From positions 1 to 28,237 of the forward strand of contig JANDJZ010000628.1 of assembly GCA_027943245.1 (NCBI GenBank): a DNA stretch of 28,237 nt. Direction: 5' to 3'. Below are positions 10,201-18,753 of this stretch, in pieces (position 1 is the first letter of the stretch; each line of letters opens with the position of its first letter). Source of the stretch: Acanthamoeba sp. SK_2022b (lineage: Eukaryota > Discosea > Longamoebia > Acanthamoebidae). The notes below the pieces were generated by a model that searched no databases, was not told the origin of the DNA, and saw only the letters and a program-made list of their open reading frames with translations. The translations under genes and the position numbers were made by a program.

Positions 10201-10340
10201 TCTGTTTTATTGCTCTTGACATGCCTTTACCCACCCTAAATTATTGCAATCTTGAAATTACAATCACTGTATGCAATTAATTTGAGTAATTCCCCTTATA
10301 GTGCTTTATTCCAAGGAATGATCACACAAAAAAACGCCAG
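7290..10340. other. AT-richer island of unknown content
   Basis: About 3 kb that is visibly poorer in G+C than the flanking genes and has none of their codon style. It holds a short palindromic run of AGATCT/CTAGAT words at about 7318-7338, a degenerate ~90-bp tandem repeat (8490-8790), long AT-rich stretches (10080-10330) and several medium ORFs, the largest on minus at 8836-9456 and 8405-8914. None of these proteins shows a recognisable domain. Its 3' neighbour is a decayed reverse transcriptase, so much of this stretch may be the body of an old retroelement, but I could not identify gag, protease, integrase or recombinase motifs. Confidence 0.4.
8490..8790. repeat. Degenerate ~90-bp tandem repeat, three to four units
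   Basis: Diverged units can be aligned on the word GCATGTGATG (8521, again at 8610) and its variant GCACGTTAGG (8701), giving spacings of 89 and 91 bp; a weaker fourth unit begins about 8770 (GTCATGTTTGGGCC against GTCATGTGTGGGCA). Each unit contains a CTTCTT/CTTGG stretch, then TGCTTGC or TGCTCCC, then an ATTGC word. Read on minus within the 169-codon frame at 8405-8914, the period is about 29-30 residues and each unit opens with His-Asp, so the repeat stays in one frame. Confidence 0.6.
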
Positions 10341-10379
10341 TCATTTACGACCTCTCATTTGATAATAGAGGTTCAATGT

Positions 10380-11335
10380 TGTCTTGCTGCTGTTGTTGAT
10401 CTCAATGCTGCCCTCACCCTCACCCTTGACCCCAACCCCCACCCGACCATCCTCATCAGCTATCTGCAGTACTGGAAAGCACAGTGGTTGGAAGCAATGT
10501 TGCTGAGGGCATACCACTTCAAGAAGCCGATTGGCAGCAGAATGTACCTGTGACAGCATTGTCTGCACCTACATGAACAGGCAAAGGCATTCCTTGCTCC
10601 AGGTGGTGACTTTGGGTGGGCACAGTGGTGTAATGCAAGCATGGGCGCCCGTGTTATTGACAGTGTGAGGGGAAGGTTGTGCACCAGATAATCCTCACCA
10701 AACGCTTCAAGTGCCTGGTGAATGAAAGATGGTAACCATCAGGAAAGGCAACTAACTTGGCACCCAAGGGCATGGGTGGTGACGCTTTTATCTCAGACTG
10801 TGTGACACATTTAACAGTGTGATGATGTGAGGGTCATGGAACATGAGGCGATGATGAAGAAGATGCCAATGGGGCCAACAGGCAGTGGAGAACTGAGTGG
10901 TTTGCCAACAGTGGTTGGAAGGTACAAAGGGCTTGGAGGACCATGCTACAATGTCACTTTTTGGTTATTGGGGAGATAATCTGCTCACAATTGACTTCAG
11001 GGATGGCTTCCACCATGTGGAAGTCTACCAAAAACACTGTCACCTCCTTACCTTCCTGTGGCATATGGAACACCAACTACATCTTCCTGTTCAGGCTGAA
11101 TGCATTGCTGTGGATCTTCACATGCTTGGTGCACACAATCCTTAGTGGTTAGTGCCAAGCTGGGACCTGGCCCTCACACACTGCTCCATTGTCCTTGAAG
11201 TGCAAGCAGCCTGGGCTGGCATCAACACCAAGAAGTCCTCCTTCAAGCCCAGCCAATTTAAGGAGTTCTTGGGCTCATGGCGGCTGGAGAGCAGCATTGA
11301 AGTCAAACACTACTTCAGCAGGCTGGTGGCATGAC
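10380..11335 (+). mobile_element. Decayed retrotransposon reverse transcriptase (DIRS-like)
   Basis: Plus-strand fragments in shifting frames reconstruct parts of a reverse-transcriptase palm. A stretch at about 10970-11070 matches the Asp-x-x-Asp-Gly-Phe-His-His-Val segment (the first catalytic Asp region), read Thr-Ile-Asp-Phe-Arg-Asp-Gly-Phe-His-His-Val-Glu-Val. About 11085-11140, in another frame, resembles the Pro-Phe-Gly-Leu-x-x-Ala-Pro-x-x-Phe-Thr-Lys segment. Finally 11152-11320 carries the thumb-side block Asn-x-Lys-Lys-Ser-Ser-x-x-x-Pro-Ser-Gln-x-x-Glu-Phe-Leu-Gly. The catalytic Tyr-x-Asp-Asp box, expected between the last two, is missing. An upstream piece (about 10455-10545) resembles the N-terminal lead-in seen in DIRS/Ngaro-type elements. 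The frame changes and stops show it is dead. DIRS-type rather than Ty3-type assignment rests on the wording of the conserved blocks and is tentative; no terminal repeats were found. Confidence 0.65.
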
Positions 11336-11480
11336 AAACACTGCGGTGGATCAGCCCCAGAAAGCAAGTTGAGTGCTGCAACCAGGCGTGTTTGAATCAG
11401 CTCACTCCGGGATCAGGGTGACGTCAGCAATTAGCAATTTTGTGAACTGTTCGCACAGAGGAGGGCCAGAAGTGCGCGGG

Positions 11481-14065
11481 ATGGAGGGCGAGCTGGACGA
11501 CATCAAGCCACAAGGGGATGGCGCTCTTATCACCTCCCTTGGCTCCTCGCCCTCCAGACGAGCCTCTGCCGTCACTAACCAGCAGCTGCGCACGCAGTGG
11601 GAAACAACCTTCAAACGTAATACTCAACGCTGGACTGCACACATGCGCTCCACTGCGACCCTGGGCAGCAGCTGCAGCGAGGCCAGAGGTGGGTGGCGAG
11701 GCACCGCTGTAGCTGGAACCGAGAAGAGCGAAAGCGAGCCAGACGACGAACTGTCTCTGGAAAATAGCGAAGGCGAAGAGACAGAGAGGGGAGGGCCGAA
11801 GTGGGTACCGTCGGCAACGTCGGCGGCCGACCTCCAACGGCGCATGACCATCGAGGAGACCATACAGCAGCTCAGTCAGGAGGTGAACCGGTGCGTGCAG
11901 AGGTCGGCCCAACTGCACAGCCGCAACCTCGAGGTCGCCTCCGCCGAGCACATGTTTCTTCTGCCGCAACAACAATCGTTGTTCCTACCGAACGTGGAAC
12001 ACTTTCGCCCAGCCGCCGCAGCGATGGAAGACTACGCACAACACAAGCTCCAACTCCGACCGCTTCGCTCTCCCAAGGAAGTGCTCGTGGGTGGCCACGG
12101 GGCGCGGCACAGCGGTGGAGGAGGAAGCCGGAAGGGGGGCGGCAGCGGACGTAAAGCGAAGAAGGCCAAGGGCAAGGCCAAGGCCGGCGAAGACACCAGT
12201 GAGTGGGACCACGGTGAACAAGAAGACGAGACGGGGCACGGCGCCGTCGTGATGCGGGGAGAGGTACCCGAGGCCGACGTCTACTACTTTGCCAAGCGCA
12301 ACGTCAAGGAGGGCTGGCTCGTCAAGCAAGGCAAACCTTACCCCCACCACGCCAAACGGTCAACTTTTCATTACCAATTCAATGACAAATTTATGTTGCG
12401 TGGGTGGGTGACCTGCCCAGGAGGACGGGTTCAGTCGTGGAAGAAGCGGTACGCTCGCACGAACGCTCACTCTTTATGTCTCGCCCTCCCCCCACTCTTC
12501 TTCCTCCTGTCTTACCTCTTGCTCCTTGTGGGCGCGATCAGATATTTCATTCTTCGGCCGACCAACGGCGAGGACGACCCCGGCATGCTCTACTACTTTG
12601 AACGTCTCCCATTCAAGAACACAAAAGTAGCTCCTACCTACCTGCCTCTCTCTCTCCCCCTCACTCTTGTTCCTTCTTTTTACTTCATCAACTCGTGCGT
12701 CGTCTCATGTGTAACTTGGGCGGTGGTCGTCAGACGCCGGCCAAGGGCGCGCTGGTGATGCGAGAGGTGGTCTCGGTGGACGAGAGCGATCTGCCGGGCA
12801 AGCCCTTCTCCTTCGCCCTCTGCACCTGGGCCCGCAAGTTCTGGTTCCAGGCCGCCAGCGCCGACATCAAGTCCGAGTGGACGCAGACCTTTGCCGCGTT
12901 CGTGCTCGAGAACCTCTCCACGAGCCTCGAGAAGGTCGAGCTCACCTCCCATCACCAAACACAACAAGGTCGCGGAGACGAGCTCGCCCCCCAAACCCCT
13001 GTGCGCTACACAGCTATCCCAGGAATGTGGTGTACGCGTGCTCATCGCAGCAGGTTGGGGGGTTTGGGGCACGCAGACAAGCTCTACGTGATCCACGACG
13101 AGCGGCCCTCGGTGCTCAAGCCGCTCGTGGATCGCGAGGAGGCCAACTACCACCGCCTCAACCTGGCGCGGGAGGAGGTGGCCTCCTTCCCTGCCCACCT
13201 CTTCTGCCTTGCCTCGGGGGTCACCCTCGTCGAGGGAAGAGGTGGCGTGCCCTCGCTTGCTCGGTGTGCGTACAAAATTGAGGTGTTAGCAACGATCGCT
13301 CACAGGTCCTCCCCCATTCAATCGACAGAGTACCTCTGCCTGGAGGATTCGCTGCATCACATGAAACGACCATGCGTGTGTCGGCTCCGATTAGGCCTCC
13401 AATCCAAAGGTTGGCCCTCACTTTACTTCACTATCATTTCATTATTAATTACAAGCAGTAAAAAATGTACATTTATCGCAAAATGTGTGCTTATGTTCGT
13501 GTGTTCGGCAGGCGAGGCTGGGCAGGACGCCTCTTCCCTTGGGTTCAAGTTCAAGCAGATCCAGGCACCGCCCCCCCCTCTCACTCTCCCCATTAAACTC
13601 GAGCCCCGGCCTGTAACCGGCCCCATCCCCCAAATCCCCTCACCGCTCTACCCAACACCTCTGCTGCCGGGCAGGTGTACCACCGCGCCGCCGACCAGTA
13701 CGTAAAGAAGAGCTTTCCTCGTCAGGTACGGTAGAGACACGCCCCCCCCCTCTCAAGTTCCAAAACTCGTCTACGCGTCGCTGAGGCGTCCTCGTCCACT
13801 ACGAAACGTAACAGACGGGGAGCAAGAGGGCGGAGAAGGCGACGAAGGAGCTGCTCCGGTTTCTGTACGATGGAGAGCGCATACACTACTCCGTGGCGGA
13901 CGTGCTTTTGGCCAAGCTGGCCGAGCTCATCTTCTGGCTGGAGAAGGACGCCAAGGGCGAGGTCCTGCCGTTCCTCCTGATCAAGGCCACCCTCCTTCTG
14001 GCCTACGACATGGCCGAGCCCGAAGCCGGCGAGACCATCCAAGTCAAGGTCTACGCGCAGAAGCA

Positions 14066-14126
<61 letters not shown>

Positions 14127-14366
14127 ACACGCACTGACGTCACGCGCACACGTGCAGATTGTGGATTTGGAGCACTGCAAACCAAAGCAAGCGGGTCACG
14201 ACCCGGTACATTCGTTTTCGTTTCTCCAGGGTACGGCCCACGCCACCCCCCCCTTCCTCTCCCTCGGAAGATAACGGTCGTGGGACCAGGGGTGCGACGC
14301 CTGCACAAGCTGTTCGACCGCATCTACTACGAGAAATCGCTGGGCGACAAGTTGGCCAAGAAGTGA
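11481..14366 (+). CDS. PH domain-inositol polyphosphate kinase (IPK/IP6K-like) fusion
   Basis: Model of 11 exons: 11481-12330, 12421-12448, 12542-12626, 12734-12968, 13077-13241, 13329-13409, 13512-13564, 13675-13725, 13815-14048, 14158-14205, 14271-14366; 641 residues, all phases consistent. Residues 1-270 are disordered with a Lys/Gly-rich stretch. Residues about 275-395 are a PH domain (Gly-Trp-Leu-x-Lys-Gln-Gly-Gly, Ser-Trp-Lys-Lys-Arg-Tyr-Phe, final Trp in Ser-Glu-Trp-Thr). The rest matches IPKs: Leu-Lys-Pro-Leu followed by Glu and Tyr; Tyr-Leu-Cys-Leu-Glu-Asp; a PxxxDxKxG position; Ser-Ser-Leu-Gly-Phe; Val-Asp-Leu-Glu-His replacing the Ile-Asp-Phe-Ala-His metal site. IPKs phosphorylate inositol phosphates, in IP6Ks forming pyrophosphates; the PH domain suggests membrane phosphoinositide targeting. 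Odd: the PxxxDxKxG motif reads Pro-Cys-Val-Cys-Arg-Leu-Arg-Leu-Gly, so Asp and Lys are both Arg (473, 475). Donors at 12331 and 13565 are GC. Exon 4/5 borders are the least certain. Confidence 0.78.
14063..14126. repeat. (CA)n microsatellite in PH-IPK intron 9
   Basis: Dinucleotide CA/AC array, interrupted by CACC near each end, lying wholly in the intron between exons 13815-14048 and 14158-14205. The following acceptor is CGTGCAG. Confidence 0.9.
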
Positions 14367-14690
14367 AGTGGAGAAGCGGTGGGAGGTCTTGAGGATCAGA
14401 GGATGGATGTTGCCACACGTGTGCTCGCGGTCGAGGTCCTGGCTCACCGCGAATGGATCAGCGCTGACCTAGCAGATTTGGCCGAAGGCCACACGCCCTT
14501 TGCGCCCGTCACCTGGAGGTGTGTTGAACACAACAGGTGTGTACAACATTATAGAATGTATGCAAAGGGAGAAAGGGCAAGGCCCCTCTGCAGAGCAGCT
14601 GAAAATCGCCTGCTGGCGAGATGTGCATGCATGTGTCACTACTGCTTTGCTCTCCACCGCTTCTGACGCGATGGTGAGTCCGGGCCTCTT
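14367..14690. other. Intergenic, PH-IPK 3' flank
   Basis: From the PH-IPK stop codon to the first readable piece of the minus-strand remnant. Open frames on plus (from 14379 and 14500) lack domain similarity and I see no promoter or RNA gene. Confidence 0.35.
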
Positions 14691-14901
14691 AGACTTTTCT
14701 TGTTCGCGGTCTTGTCCATGACCTGGATGAACCTCTTGGGCACCTGGTACATTTGGATCAGAATTCGGCGGTGGCCTTGATGACGTCCCCTGCACCACGT
14801 ATCCCTGCACCAGTATCTCCTTCCGGCCCTCGTTCTTCTTGCCCTCCATATCGCCCAGCGACGTGCTCGCCGCAAACTTTTTCGACAGCTCCTGCACGAG
14901 T

Positions 14902-14902
<1 letters not shown>

Positions 14903-14971
<69 letters not shown>
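14903..14971. repeat. (GCAC)n microsatellite grading into (AC)n
   Basis: About fourteen GCAC tetramers (14903-14961) followed by a short AC run to about 14971. It lies in a probable intron of the minus-strand remnant, directly 5' of the GTGCAG acceptor when read on minus. Confidence 0.9.
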
Positions 14972-14972
<1 letters not shown>

Positions 14973-15142
14973 TATCATTATGTAGTAAATGATGATTTTA
15001 TTAAAGTAAATCGATTTCTTTTGTTTTAATAAATTATACCTTGGCCTTGGCGGTGCGGAGGTGAGGGCGGGCGAATTTGTAGATTTCTTCGATGACGAGG
15101 CCCTTCGTCGTCTTCGCTCTCCTGGCCGTGGTCGCCCGAGGC

Positions 15143-15343
<201 letters not shown>

Positions 15344-15893
15344 TGCGCGCCGTCCGCGCTTTGGTCGCCCTCCTCCTTCTCCTAGGGCTCGGTCTGCTTG
15401 GCGAACCTGTCATCCTCGAGATGCGGGTGCAGGGCCTTGGTGCCCGCCTCCCTGTCGACGACTCCTTCGAGTGCCTCGCACGCGCACGATGAAATGTGGG
15501 GGAGCTACCAGAGCTTGTGGAGCATCTCGACGCCCTTGCCCTGGATGCCCGCGCGCTCGACAGCGTCGCTGCTGGCGAGCAGAGGGCCCACGCCATAAGA
15601 TATCGGCGCCATGTACCATGCGGTCTCGTGCGTGAGGTGAGCATTCCAACCTCCGGCGGAATGCGGTGAGGCGGGGGGAGGTGGGGTCAACTACTTGTAG
15701 CCCTTGAAGTGGGGCATCCACGTTCTTGAAGCAGCGAACAAGGCACGTCTCCATCACGCTCCCGGCATACCCTTCGTGGTCGTCGCGTCCAACACTCGCG
15801 CGTGCTTGTGTGGCGTGCCGTGCGCTGAGCAATTACTGGGGCTTAGCGCGAAGATGAGGTGGCATTCATGTTAGTGTGGAATGTCGCGTCTGA

Positions 15894-16806
15894 GTGATGC
15901 ATGCGTGGCTGCAGGGCGAGCGGCTGCGACACTGGCTCATCCGCAGTGCGCACCTGCCGCTGCATGGGTGGGAGCGGCGGCCTACGCCTTCTCCTCCGCG
16001 AACCTCACCTTCGACCTGCTCGTCCCGTTCGTGCTGCTGCTGGCGCGCGACCGATGGTTTCGGCGGGCATTGCGTCGAGACCTTACCTCCCGCCACTGAC
16101 CCCAGGTGCTGTCCAACCTTCAACGCCAATTCGTCGCCACCGACGACCCCATGAGCCTCATCTCTGCTTCATCCTCTTCTTCATCTTTGTCAACGGCGGC
16201 CCTTCGCCGATGATGTCGGCGCTCATAGACGCGGTCGACGACAACCAGTCGACGGAAAAGGAGCAGGGCGCCGCGTGACAGGGATGTGGTGGTCACCGTG
16301 TGCATGGTGGCCTTCTCTCTCTCTCTCTCTGGTCATCTCATCGCTTATCGCTCAGGCAGGAGGCGATGAAGCTGCGACACAAGGCCGGAGATTTGGAGAA
16401 CCGCCGTACGTCGTGTGGTGCATGTCATGACATTGACGTCACTGGTGGCCTGGCTGACGTGTTTTTGTAAATGGGCTATGTGCTGCGTTACACGCGAGCC
16501 GCTGCAGGTGGAGCGCCACGCGACAGGCTCGTATGCTGGTGTCACGGCCGGACAGCCTCCAGTTTGCGCTGCACGTGGGGAGCCTGCTCCGCCAACGCGG
16601 CCAGCACGTGACTGGCATCTACGCCAGCACCGAGTGCATGCTCAACTTCCATGGTGCGGGCCCGTAGCCGCTGGTCGACTCCACATGCAACCTTCTGCTG
16701 GCCGCGCCGTGGGACCGCTTGGCCAGGCGGCCGACTTCCGTTGGCGCGCCGGCAACGAAAGCGTCGGGATATACCTCAAGGGCCTCGTCCTCCAGAAGCA
16801 ATAGGC
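15894..16806 (+). pseudogene. Degenerate HTTM / vitamin K gamma-carboxylase-like membrane gene
   Basis: Plus-strand pieces in different frames resemble the HTTM (vitamin K-dependent gamma-carboxylase) superfamily. At 15906-15965 the reading is Trp-Leu-Gln-Gly then Leu-Arg-His-Trp-Leu-Ile. A one-base shift near 15965 leads into a hydrophobic helix (about 15980-16065) with Phe-Asp-Leu-Leu-Val-Pro-Phe-Val-Leu-Leu-Leu followed by Arg-Asp-Arg-Trp. At 16360-16405 an exon-like piece follows a CAG. At 16530-16800 a piece has Phe-Ala-Leu-His-Val-Gly-Ser-Leu-Leu, Ile-Tyr-Ala, Met-Leu-Asn and, one frame over, Leu-Val-Asp-Ser-Thr, echoing the family's Ile-Tyr, Ile-Asn and Asp-Pro-x-Val-Asp positions; the last ends in a stop near 16809. 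The order of pieces matches the family, but no continuous phase-consistent model was found, so I call it a pseudogene. Family assignment is tentative. Confidence 0.45.
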
Positions 16807-16810
16807 GAGT

Positions 16811-17555
16811 AGAACCAAGCGGCCAACGCGTTGAATAGATGACAGTGAGAATCGTACAAACAGATGCACCAAGGCGAGGACTCAATGAAGTTAACCGTTT
16901 CGTGTGGGCGTCCGCGACAACACATGTGCTCACTCACGTGAGGTGGACGTGAATCATTGAGGAACTGGGGTGAGGTACGTGAAGGGTGGCGTAAATCGAG
17001 TCGTGAGGAAGGTGTGTTCCTTCTAGTTGTCTTGATGATGTGGGCAAGGTAGCACCTTGGTAGTGCTGGCCCTGCCCCATTCGAGATCTCATAACCGCTG
17101 CGGATCCGATGGCCTGGCTAAGGAAGCTTCCGCCTCTTGTTCAAAACATTCTTGTGATTAATATGTCTTTTCATCTTATTTTCTTGTGTCGGAATTGTTC
17201 TGCAGAAACGGCAAGTACAAACAAGGATATTCCCAGAACGACGCCACGAGAATAGGAAACCACCTTGCTATTTTCGTCGCTCCCTGTTAGCGGAATGCGG
17301 AATGTTCACGTGCAGTCAGCGGAGTGAGCCTGTATGGTGGTGGCAGGCGAAGGAAGCTCGAAAACTTGGTGAATCCTTTGCACGGTTACATTGGAATGCT
17401 CCAATGGAATGGCGCCTACGCAATGGAAGCTTCCTGAACCTTCTAGGCCAGAGACAAAACCGCTGTTCAAGCCACAGTTTTTTACTTTTACTCCACCTCT
17501 CAAGGCCAACAAGCAGACCGGACGATATCGCTACAGTCTTACCACTTCACCTACC
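16811..17555. other. Non-genic stretch
   Basis: No coding similarity on either strand. Open frames at 17302-17619 (plus) and 17306-17512 (minus) have no domain features. A patch near 17075-17130 superficially resembles tRNA arms but does not fold as one. Confidence 0.35.
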
Positions 17556-17560
17556 ATTAC

Positions 17561-17740
17561 CACTTTGCCAGTGTCAAGAAAAGAGGATGTCGGTATACAA
17601 GCCCAACAACTTTGCTTGACAGTACACAGTTCTCGTTTCGAGCTTACTACTACACTTTGCTGGCGTCGAGCATAGAGGATGCCTTCATACGAGCCCAACG
17701 ACTTACGGTACGTGGTAGATCTTGTTTCAAGCTTATGAGC
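17561..17740. repeat. Diverged ~92-bp tandem duplication
   Basis: Unit one (from 17561, starting CACTTTGCCAGTGTC) and unit two (from 17653, starting CACTTTGCTGGCGTC) share AGAGGATG, TACAAGCCCAAC/TACGAGCCCAAC, ACTT and a CGTTTCGAGCTTA/TGTTTCAAGCTTA word in the same order at 92-bp spacing. No function or family is recognised. Confidence 0.6.
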
Positions 17741-18383
17741 AAAGGGTTTCATTCACTCTAGCACAGCTACTGCAGCTCAGGTCCAGGGCCGCCTCCACCT
17801 TCCAGCAGTTGTGTGTTGTACATGTGTGCCTCATGGTTGAACCGCGGTGAGAGGTTACCCTCTGAGGTGATGTGGAGTGCTCTCTCTTCTCCCATTCTGT
17901 CTCTCACGCACACAGAACTACCTGCTCTGAGCGTGGTCACCTCAGTGCGCGAACCACGGCAGTTGTGGCGGTCCTCAGCCTCACGGGTCTCCCCAAGGAC
18001 CTGCCTGGCCATTAGGTGGTGCCCCTGCAGGCACATGCGAGGACCTGAAAGAGTCCAGGCCTCTGTTCTCCGTTCTTCCGGAGATGGGGATGCATCCTCT
18101 GTGTGTCTATCCACTCCCCTATTCTCCTCTTCTTTTTTCCTTCATATCATGCAGGTGGAGGTGTCGGTCGAGCCTATCAAACTCTTTCAGCCCCGCAAGC
18201 CATTCGCGACGTCAAGAAGCACTAGCTGTCCAGCGCCTTCAACAATCCGCGTACAACCAAGCACGAGAGCGGCCAACGACTCACTCCAACCATGTAGCGT
18301 TCTACAACTAGAATACAACTCTATTTCTTTCCCTTTATTGTTCGCCTTTTACTCTTGGGTCTTCAAGCGCGGCGCAGTGATGC
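17741..18383. other. Non-genic or unassigned stretch
   Basis: Contains an unassigned 115-codon minus frame (17767-18114) and a pyrimidine-rich tract ending CATGCAG at about 18152, which looks like a splice acceptor on plus. The sequence after it opens a coding-like frame for a short distance, but I could not connect it to a gene. Confidence 0.3.
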
Positions 18384-18728
18384 ATGGCGGAGCTGTCGGA
18401 GGACGTGACAAAGGTGCACGTGGCTGCCGCTCTCCTTGAGGCCCTTCCCCATGATCTCCCGCACCCACGCCTCCGACCTGGTTCGTCGCGTGGCAGTAGA
18501 TTAGAACGAGTCATTGATTCGGAGTCTCCTCGCACGTAACCGCGATCGCGTGACCAACCTTGTGCCGCTTGAGCGTGTGCACTCACTTGCGATCAAGACG
18601 TGCGTTCACCATGACCTCCCCTACTCCTACTCCTCCCTCAAGCGGAGGGCCAAGCACGCACTCGCCAAGGAGCAGCTCCCGACTGCTTGTGCAGTCATGA
18701 GATGCTGCTGTCGAGGCTGCTACAGTTG
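18384..18728 (+). pseudogene. Possible gene fragment of unknown family
   Basis: An ATG at 18384 opens a coding-like frame (Met-Ala-Glu-Leu-Ser-Glu-Asp-Val-Thr-Lys-Val). The reading seems to move to another frame near 18450, meets a TAG near 18503, then continues to 18726 with Arg-Asp-Arg-Val-Thr-Asn-Leu-Val-Pro-Leu-Glu-Arg-Val-His and a Lys/Arg-rich helix, ending in a Cys-rich tail. The frame change and stop suggest decay, though a missed intron is possible. I do not recognise the family. Confidence 0.3.
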
Positions 18729-18753
18729 AAAAAAAGAAAACGATTGAATTGGC

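Noticed and set aside
17070..17135. tRNA-Met-like patch (CTCATAA loop near a TTCGAG word)
   Set aside because: The anticodon stem does not pair and no acceptor stem can be formed on either strand.
17767..18114. 115-codon minus frame as an integrase-like fragment
   Set aside because: A vague resemblance only; no catalytic residues, zinc-binding motif or flanking element could be found.
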